Notes: generated by a model not told the origin, from the sequence alone. A stretch of 15,661 nucleotides of DNA from Pseudomonadota bacterium (GCA_002704665.1 PAHB01000081.1:1-15661); one strand, 5' to 3'. Shown: positions 7,020 to 14,296, numbered from the stretch's first letter. Program-made: numbers and translations.

Positions 7020-8540
7020 GTGGCGATAACAACTAAAATAACAAGTAAAGAAGAATTAGATGTTCTTCTGGTAAATCCAGGTAGCAGAGCTGCTGTTTAT
7101 CAAAGTCTGGGCAATAAGTTTTCTGCTATAGAACCGCCTTCTCTTGCAGGTCTTTTTGCCACCTATTTGATGAAAAACGGAATGCGTGTTGGATTAGTTG
7201 ATGCCCCTGCTCACAATTTGAGCCCCGAGGATGTAGCTAAAATGATCGTGTCCGATTACAAAGTTAATCTGGTTGTTATGGTTGTTTACGGTTTTCAACC
7301 GTCGGCATCTACTCAAAATATGACCGCAGCGGGTGAAACCTGTCGGGCAATTAAACAATTGGCTGGGGATACAAATATTCTTATGACGGGAACCCATCCA
7401 TCTGCGTTGCCGAAGAGAACCATGGAAGAGGAGGATGTTGATTTTGTTTGCAACCGCGAGGGACCCGAAACAATCCTAATGGTGGCTGCTGCTCTCAAAG
7501 AGAAAGTGCGAGATTTTTCAAAAATCCCTAGCCTTTGGTATAAGGATGAAGATGGCATCAGGTCCACACCGGCTGGTTCGTTAATGGACGGGATTGATGA
7601 GAAAATGCCTGGAGCTGCTTGGAACTTGTTTCCGATGGATAAATATAGGGCACATAATTGGCACTGTTTTGAGGACATAAATAATAGGCAGCCGTATATT
7701 TCCATGCACACTACACTGGGATGTCCTTATAAATGCACTTTTTGTTGCATTAATGCCCCGTTTGGTAAGCCATCTTATCGAATGTGGTCTCCCGATACTG
7801 TTATTGACGAAATTGATTTGCTGGTTAATAAATATGGAGTGCGTAACATAAAGTTTGTAGACGAAATGTTTGTCCTTAACAGATCACATGTGATTGGGAT
7901 CTGCGATAGGATTATCCAAAGGGGATACAATCTAAATATTTGGGCGTATGCCCGAGTTGATACCGTCAAGGATGAGTTTTTGGAAAAATTGCAAATGGCT
8001 GGTGTCCGATGGCTGGCTTTGGGTATTGAGTCGGGAAGTAAACATGTTAGAGACGGCGTTGAAAAGGGTAGGTTTGGTACCGAGGCAATAATCTCAGTGG
8101 TTCGAAAGATACAAGCAGCAGGAATTAATGTGATTGGTAATTATATATTTGGCCTTCCCGATGACACTAATGCTACTATGAGGGAGACATTGGAGCTAGC
8201 GATAGAGGCAAAGTGTGAGTTTGCAAACTTCTATTGTGCAATGGCTTATCCGGGGTCAAAACTCTATGAAATGGCGTTAGCGAAAAATTGGACTCTTCCA
8301 GCGTCGTGGATTGGTTACTCTCAACATAGTTTTGAGACTCATCCTCTAAGGACTGAGGCCTTGACTGCTGGTGAGGTCCTTAAATTTAGAGACGAGGCAT
8401 TTCTGGAATATTACAAGGATGAGAGTTATCTAAATTTCGTAAAGCAAAAATTTGGGCAAAATGTAGCTGAACATATTAGTGATATGACAAAAATCAAGTT
8501 GCGTAGGCAATTGCTAGAATCAAATCTACATGCTGCTTGA
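7020..8540 (+). CDS. B12-binding-domain radical SAM protein
   Basis: The N-terminal part (about 13-165) has the Rossmann-like cobalamin-binding layout: LDVLLVNPGSR, PPSLAGLFATYLMKNGMRVGLVDA, NLVVMVVYGFQ and ILMTGTHPSALPKRTM. The radical SAM core begins with CPYKCTFC (Cys235, Cys239, Cys242), which holds the [4Fe-4S] cluster, and continues with IKFVDEMF and the SAM-binding GIESGS (335-340) and NYIFGLPDD. Members include C-methyltransferases, as well as enzymes that rearrange or close rings; the cobalamin-ligand DxHxxG motif of B12 mutases is not present, which is common in this class. In a sugar cluster a C-methylation or other radical change of the nucleotide sugar is plausible (inference). 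The start is GTG 7020 behind a G-rich stretch; no in-frame ATG lies nearby. First gene of the rightward operon. Confidence 0.88.
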   Translation: MAITTKITSKEELDVLLVNPGSRAAVYQSLGNKFSAIEPPSLAGLFATYLMKNGMRVGLVDAPAHNLSPEDVAKMIVSDYKVNLVVMVVYGFQPSASTQNMTAAGETCRAIKQLAGDTNILMTGTHPSALPKRTMEEEDVDFVCNREGPETILMVAAALKEKVRDFSKIPSLWYKDEDGIRSTPAGSLMDGIDEKMPGAAWNLFPMDKYRAHNWHCFEDINNRQPYISMHTTLGCPYKCTFCCINAPFGKPSYRMWSPDTVIDEIDLLVNKYGVRNIKFVDEMFVLNRSHVIGICDRIIQRGYNLNIWAYARVDTVKDEFLEKLQMAGVRWLALGIESGSKHVRDGVEKGRFGTEAIISVVRKIQAAGINVIGNYIFGLPDDTNATMRETLELAIEAKCEFANFYCAMAYPGSKLYEMALAKNWTLPASWIGYSQHSFETHPLRTEALTAGEVLKFRDEAFLEYYKDESYLNFVKQKFGQNVAEHISDMTKIKLRRQLLESNLHAA

Positions 8541-8570
8541 TTTGATCTATTAATCGAGAGTTTTTTATCA

Positions 8571-9563
8571 GTGATAATCAGTAGAACACCCTTTAGAATA
8601 TCTTTTTTTGGTGGGGGCACCGACTATCCATCTTGGTATTTGAAAAATGGCGGTAGTGTTTTGTCGACGACGATTGATAAATACTGTTACATTAGTTGTC
8701 GGTATCTACCCGGTTTTTTTGACCATAAGTACCGAATCGTTTACTCACACATAGAAAATGTTCAAAACATAAAAGATATCGAGCATCCGTCAGTGAGAGC
8801 GGTTCTTGGGTATTTATCAGAAACTGCCGGACTAGAAATTCATCATGATGGAGATTTGCCAGCGCGATCGGGACTAGGGTCGAGTTCGTCTTTTACAGTA
8901 GGGCTAATTAACGCTCTGGTGGCTCAAAAAGGCCGCCAAATATCCAAAGAGGATCTTGCATCGCAAGCTATCCATGTTGAACAGAATGTGATTAAAGAAA
9001 GTGTAGGATCGCAAGATCAAATTTCTGCCGCCTTTGGCGGATTCAATAAAATAGATTTTCTAAAAGATGGGACATTCACTGTAAATCCGATTATTCTGAA
9101 ACAACAAAGAAAACAAAATCTGCAAGATCATTTGATGTTGTTTTTCACTGGGGTTTCTCGAATTGCATCAGATATTGCAAAATCTAAAATTGCCAATTTT
9201 GGCAAACGAGAGGAAGAACTAATAACAATGTCTGGGATGGTAGATACTGCAATTCAATTACTTCAATCTGAGGTGCCTATCTTAGAATTTGGTAATTTGC
9301 TACACGAAACTTGGGTGCGAAAAAAAAGTTTGTCGGACAGGGTAACAACTCCTCTAGTGGATCAAATATATGAAACGGCTCTCAAATCTGGAGCCGTAGG
9401 TGGTAAATTATTAGGAGCCGGCGGTGGTGGATTTATGCTGTTATTTGTACCGCCGGATAAGCAAAAAAAAATCAGAGCTAATTTATCAAAACTAGTCAAT
9501 GTTCCGTTTGTTTTTGAAAACACAGGAAGCAGAATTGCTTTATACCAACCCGAAGGGTTATAG
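8571..9563 (+). CDS. hddA: D-glycero-alpha-D-manno-heptose 7-phosphate kinase (GHMP family)
   Basis: It phosphorylates D-glycero-D-manno-heptose 7-phosphate at C1 with ATP to give the alpha-1,7-bisphosphate, the first committed step to GDP-D,D-heptose. The 330-residue protein opens with MIISRTPFRISFFGGGTDYP, has the GHMP ATP-binding loop in DLPARSGLGSSSSFTVG (95-111), and the third GHMP motif GGKLLGAGGGGF (277-288). The sequence STTIDKYCYISCRYLP (32-47) is characteristic of HddA and related heptose kinases. The start is GTG 8571 with GAGAG about 10 bases upstream. It follows the radical SAM gene by 30 bp. HddC is in the same operon, which supports the heptose assignment; GmhA and GmhB are not in the window and may be shared with core LPS synthesis. 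Confidence 0.9.
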   Translation: MIISRTPFRISFFGGGTDYPSWYLKNGGSVLSTTIDKYCYISCRYLPGFFDHKYRIVYSHIENVQNIKDIEHPSVRAVLGYLSETAGLEIHHDGDLPARSGLGSSSSFTVGLINALVAQKGRQISKEDLASQAIHVEQNVIKESVGSQDQISAAFGGFNKIDFLKDGTFTVNPIILKQQRKQNLQDHLMLFFTGVSRIASDIAKSKIANFGKREEELITMSGMVDTAIQLLQSEVPILEFGNLLHETWVRKKSLSDRVTTPLVDQIYETALKSGAVGGKLLGAGGGGFMLLFVPPDKQKKIRANLSKLVNVPFVFENTGSRIALYQPEGL

Positions 9564-9600
9564 ATCATATGAATGATTTTTTTGCCAAAGGAAAAACTTG

Positions 9601-10623
9601 ATGAGGTATACATATGAAGGCAATGGTTATAAGGGTTGGGAGAAAAATTTAGATTTTTTTGGAAAAGATTTTTTGGTTGAATTGTTTTACAAGATGCTGC
9701 GCATAAGAATGATCGAAGAGGAGATTGAAGGACGATACCATGATGATTTCATGAAGACGCCTATTCATCTAGTAATTGGTCAAGAGGCTACTGCAGTAGG
9801 TGCTTGCTCGGCTTTAAAATACAGTGACTTATTGTACTCAGGACATAGAACTCATGGTGCTTATTTAGGAAAAGGCGGGGACCTAAAAAAGATGCTGAGT
9901 GAAATGCATTGTAAAAGTAATGGATGTGTGGGATCTCGGGGTGGGTCGATGCATCTGATTGACCCAGATGTTGGAATGGCTTGGAGTTCTGCTATCGTTG
10001 GCGGTGCGCTACCCATAGCTACCGGAGCAGCTTTAGCTTCTCAGGTAAGAAAAGAGAACAATGTCATAATGGTTTTTTTAGGAGATGGCGGGACAGAGGA
10101 GGGTGTATGTTCGGAGAGTTTAAATTTTGCAGCATTAAAAAAACTTCCGATTATTTTTTTCTGTGAGAATAATTTTTACTCGGTACAATCTCCGCTACAA
10201 ACGCGGCAACCGAAAAGAGATATTGTTCGATGGGCGGAAGGGCATGACGTGAACGCTATTGCTGTCGACGGTACCAACGTACTTGACGTCTATAAGACTG
10301 CAAGAAATGCTGTAGAAGATATAAAAAACGGCAGTGGTCCTTGGTTTATAGAGGCTAAAGTTTATAGGTTTAGAGCTCACGGGGGAGCGGGAGATGACAG
10401 TAAAACTGGGTATCGGGATATAAAGGAAAGAGAAGCGTGGGAGAAACAATGCCCTGTAAATAGTTACAGTTCATTTTTGATGCGAAATAATATTTTAGCA
10501 AATCAACAGAGGCTCGATATGGAACGAAAAATTAAAATTGAAATAAAAGATGCCTTTGATTTTGCTTTAAACAGCCCGGAACCCCAAAAAACTGATTTGT
10601 ACCAATTTGTATACGCTGACTAA
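9601..10623 (+). CDS. Thiamine-diphosphate-dependent E1 component, alpha subunit
   Basis: Resembles the alpha subunit of 2-oxoacid or acetoin dehydrogenase E1 (heterotetrameric ThDP enzymes). The ThDP/Mg motif runs from GDG (161-163) to ENN (189-191), separated by the usual about 25 residues. GHRTHGAYLGKGGDLKKM and GSRGGSMHL (112-120) are E1-alpha hallmarks, as is YRFRAHGGAGDD near the phosphorylation-loop region. The length of 340 is normal. ATG 9601 is preferred over the adjacent TTG 9598 because AAAGGA lies eight bases before the ATG. The beta subunit follows by 23 bp, but no lipoyl E2 or E3 gene is present. With the sugar genes around it, transfer of an activated acyl unit to a keto sugar is more likely than central 2-oxoacid oxidation (inference; AviB1/AviB2 of avilamycin are a precedent). 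Confidence 0.88.
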   Translation: MRYTYEGNGYKGWEKNLDFFGKDFLVELFYKMLRIRMIEEEIEGRYHDDFMKTPIHLVIGQEATAVGACSALKYSDLLYSGHRTHGAYLGKGGDLKKMLSEMHCKSNGCVGSRGGSMHLIDPDVGMAWSSAIVGGALPIATGAALASQVRKENNVIMVFLGDGGTEEGVCSESLNFAALKKLPIIFFCENNFYSVQSPLQTRQPKRDIVRWAEGHDVNAIAVDGTNVLDVYKTARNAVEDIKNGSGPWFIEAKVYRFRAHGGAGDDSKTGYRDIKEREAWEKQCPVNSYSSFLMRNNILANQQRLDMERKIKIEIKDAFDFALNSPEPQKTDLYQFVYAD

Positions 10624-10646
10624 TAAATAACTTTTGGGAGAAAGAA

Positions 10647-11687
10647 ATGCCATGGGATGAAGGTTTAGTCAATAGTCTGGTCTATGATGAGCCGGATCCT
10701 GACCAAGGAAGAGTTCTCTCTTATCCGCACGCACTGAATGAGTCTTTAGACCTTGCGTTATCAGGTGATCCATCTGTTATGATCTTAGGGCAGGGAGTCG
10801 ATGACCCAAGTGCGATGTTCGGAACCACAAAAGGGCTAAGGGAAAGACATGGTAATGCTCGAGTATTTGATACCCCTCTTTCAGAGGAGGGTATGATGGG
10901 AATCTGTACCGGTGCAGCCATGAGAGGCATGAGGCCAGTTTATATGCATAATAGACCGGATTTTATCTTGTTGGCTTTTAACCAACTTATTACACATGCT
11001 TCAAAATGCCATTTTATGGATAATGGTTTGAATAAGGTTCCTCTAGTTGTCTGGGCTGCAATAGGCAGGGGGTGGGGTTCTGGAGCACAGCATTCTCAGG
11101 CAATACAAGGATTATTAATTGGCGTTCCTGGTTTAAAAATAGTGATGCCGAGCACCCCTTATGATGCAAAAGGGTTGATGTTGGAGGCGATATACGATAA
11201 TAGCCCGACACTAATCTTTGAGCATCGATGGTTGATGAAGAAAAGCGGGTTCGTTCCTGAAAAAAAATACACTGTCCCAATTGGGAAAGGTATTGTAAGG
11301 CGAGAAGGGAAAGATGTGACGATCGTGGGCGCGTCGCATGCAATAGAGTTAGCGTTCCAAGCATCCAAAAAACTTTTTGAAATCGGAATCGATGTTGAGG
11401 TCATCGATTTGAGAACCATCCAGCCTTTGGACGACGAGATAATAGGTAATTCGTTAAAAAAAACAGGGCGCTTACTCGTAGTTGATACTGGCTGGGCAAT
11501 TGGTGGAGTTTGTGCGGAAATTGGCTTTCGAGCTGCTGAGAAATGGTTTAGTGATTTGAAAAGTCCAGTGAGACGAATCGGGTTACCAGATGTTCCCACT
11601 CCTGCAGGATATGGTTTAGAACAATTTTTCTATCCAACTGCAGATAACATTGCCGAGACGGTACGAGAGATGTGTGTAAAAAAGTGA
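10647..11687 (+). CDS. Thiamine-diphosphate-dependent E1 component, beta subunit
   Basis: Transketolase-type pyrimidine-binding domain followed by a transketolase C-terminal domain, as in E1 beta subunits. LSYPHALNESLDLAL (24-38) is the start of the fold. FDTPLSEEGMMGICTGAAMRG (74-94) contains the conserved Glu (E80) that activates the thiamine aminopyrimidine. GSGAQHSQ (144-151) matches the AAQHSQ block of E1 beta, and PSTPYDAKGLM (168-178) and IFEHRWL are also family motifs. VIDLRTIQPLDDEII is the C-terminal-domain hallmark. The N-terminal extension of about 20 residues is a little longer than usual. A GGGAG ribosome site stands before ATG 10647. It forms the active heterotetramer with the alpha subunit next door. 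Confidence 0.9.
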   Translation: MPWDEGLVNSLVYDEPDPDQGRVLSYPHALNESLDLALSGDPSVMILGQGVDDPSAMFGTTKGLRERHGNARVFDTPLSEEGMMGICTGAAMRGMRPVYMHNRPDFILLAFNQLITHASKCHFMDNGLNKVPLVVWAAIGRGWGSGAQHSQAIQGLLIGVPGLKIVMPSTPYDAKGLMLEAIYDNSPTLIFEHRWLMKKSGFVPEKKYTVPIGKGIVRREGKDVTIVGASHAIELAFQASKKLFEIGIDVEVIDLRTIQPLDDEIIGNSLKKTGRLLVVDTGWAIGGVCAEIGFRAAEKWFSDLKSPVRRIGLPDVPTPAGYGLEQFFYPTADNIAETVREMCVKK

Positions 11688-11698
11688 AAAGGTAAAAT

Positions 11699-12868
11699 AT
11701 GTTTTATGAATTAGCCAGTAGTTCTTGGGGAGCGGAAGAAAAAAACGCTATGCAACGCGTTATCGACTCAGGAATGTTTACAATGAGTAAAAATGTGGCC
11801 GAATTTGAAAAAAGATTTGCCGAACAGTTCGGAGCAAAACATGCCGTAATGGTTAGTTCGGGTTCAGCGGCCAATTTGGTTTCACTCGCCGCTCTATTCT
11901 ACAAAAAGGAAAAACCACTGCAAAGGGGCGATGAGGTTATAGTTCCGGCAATTTCTTGGTCAACGACCTACTATCCTCTTCAACAATACGGCATGAAATT
12001 AAAATTCATTGATGTTGAAAAAGATACACTAAATATTGATACCAATATGCTTGAAAAAGCGTTAACCAAAAAAACTCGGATGGTAGTAGCAGTCAGCATC
12101 CTTGGAAATCCTTGTGCTCTAGACTCAATTAGGGAGTTTTGTGATGCGCATGATTTATATATGTTTGAGGATAATTGTGAATCAATGGGAGCTACACTTC
12201 ACGGAAAATATACTGGTACTTATGGGGATTTGGGAACTCATAGTTGTTTTTTTTCGCATCATATTTCCACCATGGAGGGAGGCGTAATTATTACCGATCA
12301 TACTGAAGTTTCAGATCTTTGTCGGTCATTGAGAGCACACGGATGGACTCGCGGTCTTCCTGAAGAATCAAAAATATTTGAACGGCGTGAGGATGATTTT
12401 GAAGAGGCTTACAGATTTATTGTGCCAGGTTTCAATGCACGACCTTTAGAACTTAGTGGGGCAATAGGAATAGAACAGCTAAAGAAGCTCGACGGTATGA
12501 TAAACATTAGGCGAAATAATGCGGATATTTTTAGGAAACTTTTTGAAACCGACGACCGATTTATCATACAGAGAGAGAATGGTAAGAGTAGTTGGTTTGC
12601 GTTTACTTTGATTATTAGACCCGATTTATCAATCAGTAGGTCCAGTGTTTTCAAAGCTCTCAAAGAAAATGGTATTGGTTATCGTATGATTACAGGTGGA
12701 AACTTTTTGCGACACGACGTTATCAAGCATTTTGATTATCAATGTATTGGTGATATGCAACACGCAAATTTGGCTCATGATCATGGTTTTTTCGTTGGTA
12801 ACCATCCTAGGGATTTATCTGTTGAATTAGCGAAACTCCATGAAGTTTTAACCTGTTGTTTAAAATAG
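11699..12868 (+). CDS. DegT/DnrJ/EryC1/StrS-family PLP enzyme, ColD/RfbH-type 3-dehydratase
   Basis: The fold-type I PLP family is clear: SSGSAANLVSLAAL (53-66) binds the cofactor phosphate, PAISWSTTYYPL is at 83-94, and the aspartate that contacts the pyridine N is in FEDNCESMG (156-164). Where sugar aminotransferases have the Schiff-base Lys, this protein reads CFFSHHISTMEGG (183-195), with His187/His188 and no Lys. Histidine there is the hallmark of ColD (GDP-4-keto-6-deoxymannose 3-dehydratase) and RfbH (CDP-4-keto-6-deoxyglucose 3-dehydrase). NARPLELSGAIGIEQLKKLD (246-265) also matches that subgroup, as does the length of 389. A 3-deoxygenation of a 4-keto-6-deoxy GDP-sugar, probably a heptose here, is the best call. 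The ThDP pair ends 11 bp upstream, and hddC follows after 4 bp. Confidence 0.88.
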   Translation: MFYELASSSWGAEEKNAMQRVIDSGMFTMSKNVAEFEKRFAEQFGAKHAVMVSSGSAANLVSLAALFYKKEKPLQRGDEVIVPAISWSTTYYPLQQYGMKLKFIDVEKDTLNIDTNMLEKALTKKTRMVVAVSILGNPCALDSIREFCDAHDLYMFEDNCESMGATLHGKYTGTYGDLGTHSCFFSHHISTMEGGVIITDHTEVSDLCRSLRAHGWTRGLPEESKIFERREDDFEEAYRFIVPGFNARPLELSGAIGIEQLKKLDGMINIRRNNADIFRKLFETDDRFIIQRENGKSSWFAFTLIIRPDLSISRSSVFKALKENGIGYRMITGGNFLRHDVIKHFDYQCIGDMQHANLAHDHGFFVGNHPRDLSVELAKLHEVLTCCLK

Positions 12869-12872
12869 GAAA

Positions 12873-13583
12873 ATGGAGGCAATAATTCTTGCTGGTGGTT
12901 TTGGTACAAGATTGAGAACGATTGTTAGTGAAGTTCCAAAACCTATGGCTCCGATTGGTGAAGTTCCTTTTCTTCAATTGCTTATTAATTTTTGGGAAAA
13001 ACAAGGTATCACTCGTTTTATATTGTCTGTGGGATATAAGCACCAAATCATTAGAGAATACTTTGGAAAAAAATTTGCTGGATGTGAAATTGAGTACGTA
13101 ATTGAAGATAAACCGTTAGGCACCGGAGGAGCAGTTCTTGCTGCTATTAAATATCTTAAAACTAGAAACTCGTTTTTGATAGTTAATGGGGATACTTATT
13201 TCGATGTTAGCCTAGAAAAAATCAAAAAATTTCACAAAAAAAATAATTCAAAGTTAACCATGGCTTTATTTGCGACATATGAGAGTGATAGATATCATTT
13301 GGTTGAGTTGGGATCAAGTAGCCAAGTTCTTTCTTTGAATGCAAACAAAAAAGGAAAGTTTGCAAATGGTGGAATCTTTTTATGTTCATCATCGATATTT
13401 GATAATGTTAAGGCGGATTTTTTAAAACCAATCGCATTCGAAAACGATTTGCTTACGCCATTAATAAATAAAGGAGAATCAAAGATCTTCGGGTTAAAAA
13501 ATGAAGGAGTTTTTATTGACATCGGAATCCCTGAAGATTATGCAAAGGCAAGACGTCTTCTTCCAACGTTAATAAAATGCTAG
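12873..13583 (+). CDS. hddC: D-glycero-alpha-D-manno-heptose 1-phosphate guanylyltransferase
   Basis: Nucleotidyltransferase that activates D-glycero-alpha-D-manno-heptose 1-phosphate with GTP, giving GDP-heptose and pyrophosphate. The signature LAGGFGTRLR (6-15) with VPKPMAPI (21-28) binds the nucleotide triphosphate, PLGTGGAV (81-88) and NGDTYFD (105-111) supply the base and metal sites, and FANGGIFL and VFIDIGIPEDY close the fold. The 236-residue length fits HddC. Pairing with HddA in one operon supports guanylyl rather than uridylyl transfer; sequence alone cannot exclude another nucleotide. The start is ATG 12873, 4 bp behind the dehydratase stop, with TAGGAAA as a modest ribosome site. 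It is the last gene of the rightward operon. Confidence 0.87.
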   Translation: MEAIILAGGFGTRLRTIVSEVPKPMAPIGEVPFLQLLINFWEKQGITRFILSVGYKHQIIREYFGKKFAGCEIEYVIEDKPLGTGGAVLAAIKYLKTRNSFLIVNGDTYFDVSLEKIKKFHKKNNSKLTMALFATYESDRYHLVELGSSSQVLSLNANKKGKFANGGIFLCSSSIFDNVKADFLKPIAFENDLLTPLINKGESKIFGLKNEGVFIDIGIPEDYAKARRLLPTLIKC

Positions 13584-13596
13584 AGAGAAATTGGCA

Positions 13597-13608
13597 AACT
13601 TACGAGTA
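13597..13608 (+). repeat. Right copy of the 12-bp direct repeat flanking the locus
   Basis: AACTTACGAGTA, identical to 1607-1618 and in the same orientation, begins 14 bases after the hddC stop. Confidence 0.35.
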
Positions 13609-13617
13609 TGCTTATAA

Positions 13618-13639
13618 CTAAAAATTTTAGAGTTTTTTT
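13618..13639 (+). terminator. Possible terminator at the end of the sugar-nucleotide operon
   Basis: CTAAAA (13618-13623) and TTTTAG (13625-13630) are perfectly complementary, and seven T follow at 13633-13639. The hairpin is A-T rich and the strict palindrome leaves almost no loop, so the inner pairs must open. Its position 35 bases after hddC supports the call. Confidence 0.38.
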
Positions 13640-13813
13640 ATCATAGTATTGCCGTTTCGAGGACAAACAAATGATTAATAGCTAGTAAACACCATTGAGC
13701 ATGCAGCGTTTAATTAGTGTGCCTTCCCCGAATAAAAATGCTTCTTTACCTTAATTGAAAAAAAGTATATTAGCAAATCACCCATAAGTCCTTATTCTAG
13801 AAAAAATCTAAAG

Positions 13814-14296
13814 CTAAATATCATAGGCACACTTAGAAAAAATAAGCTGGGCTCCTTTCGGTAGGTATTTAACGTCGTAAGTGCAGCTACCTTTGATGTT
13901 TTTATATTTGCCGGTACCACCTATCATGTTCAGCTGGCCTTTACCCCCGCCTCCAGAAGACACACTACCTTGGTTTCTCGCAAAATCAAGAAAAATCTTA
14001 TTGTCTGCATTGGCATTTACTACCCCTGTACCGTATCCTTCAAGGTCGAAACTATTTGGTGTTTTACGAATCATGACTATCCCAGTTAATGACAAAATAT
14101 CTCCATCCTTAAAAGAGGCACCTTGATGATTGTAGATGGTTTGACTGTTTTTGACATCAGCAATGAGATATGTGGTCTGGCCATGGTTGATTGAATCCAT
14201 CCTGGCAAGCCCTGTTCCAGACATATCAAAAGTACCATTCTCAGCAATTGCATTAAATGATAAGGCAGAGATAAACATAGAGAGCAAAAATTTCAT
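13814..14296 (-). CDS. Secreted small beta-barrel protein, allene-oxide-cyclase/dirigent-like
   Basis: The 160-residue product has a signal peptide MKFLLSMFISALSFNAIA with an A-I-A/E cleavage site at 18/19. The mature part is rich in alternating beta-type sequence and contains IGGTGKYKNIKGSCTYDV (125-142). This resembles the GGTGKYxxxxG motif of the allene oxide cyclase-like and dirigent barrels, which bind small hydrophobic ligands or organise radical coupling. Two Cys (138, 156) could form a disulfide. A glycine-rich loop lies at 115-118. ATG 14296 is chosen because AAAAGG is well spaced in front of it and the signal peptide starts there; an upstream in-frame ATG at 14347 would add 17 polar residues. 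It is transcribed alone, converging on hddC. The function is unknown. Confidence 0.65.
   Translation of the reverse strand: MKFLLSMFISALSFNAIAENGTFDMSGTGLARMDSINHGQTTYLIADVKNSQTIYNHQGASFKDGDILSLTGIVMIRKTPNSFDLEGYGTGVVNANADNKIFLDFARNQGSVSSGGGGKGQLNMIGGTGKYKNIKGSCTYDVKYLPKGAQLIFSKCAYDI

Noticed and set aside
8649..8656. GGCGGTAG, the core of the ops/JUMPstart element used by RfaH in polysaccharide operons
   Set aside because: It lies inside the hddA coding sequence and encodes conserved residues (NGGSVL), not in an operon leader, and the flanking bases do not follow the longer ops consensus well.
11159..11599. Open frame of 146 codons on the minus strand inside the E1 beta gene
   Set aside because: It is antisense to a clearly conserved protein and has no recognisable domain of its own; it is a shadow frame.
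9601..11687. Reading the E1 alpha/beta genes as a pyruvate dehydrogenase of central metabolism
   Set aside because: No E2 or E3 genes are present, and the pair lies within sugar-nucleotide genes with short intergenic gaps. Gammaproteobacterial PDH usually has a single-chain E1 (AceE).
11699..12868. Reading the DegT-family gene as a sugar aminotransferase
   Set aside because: The catalytic Lys position is occupied by His (SHHISTMEGG), which fits 3-dehydratases of the ColD/RfbH group.
13682..13750. Short open frame on the minus strand ending in CMLNGVY, between hddC and the barrel-protein gene
   Set aside because: It has no start codon or ribosome site and about 20 codons only; it could be a relic, but nothing supports a gene.
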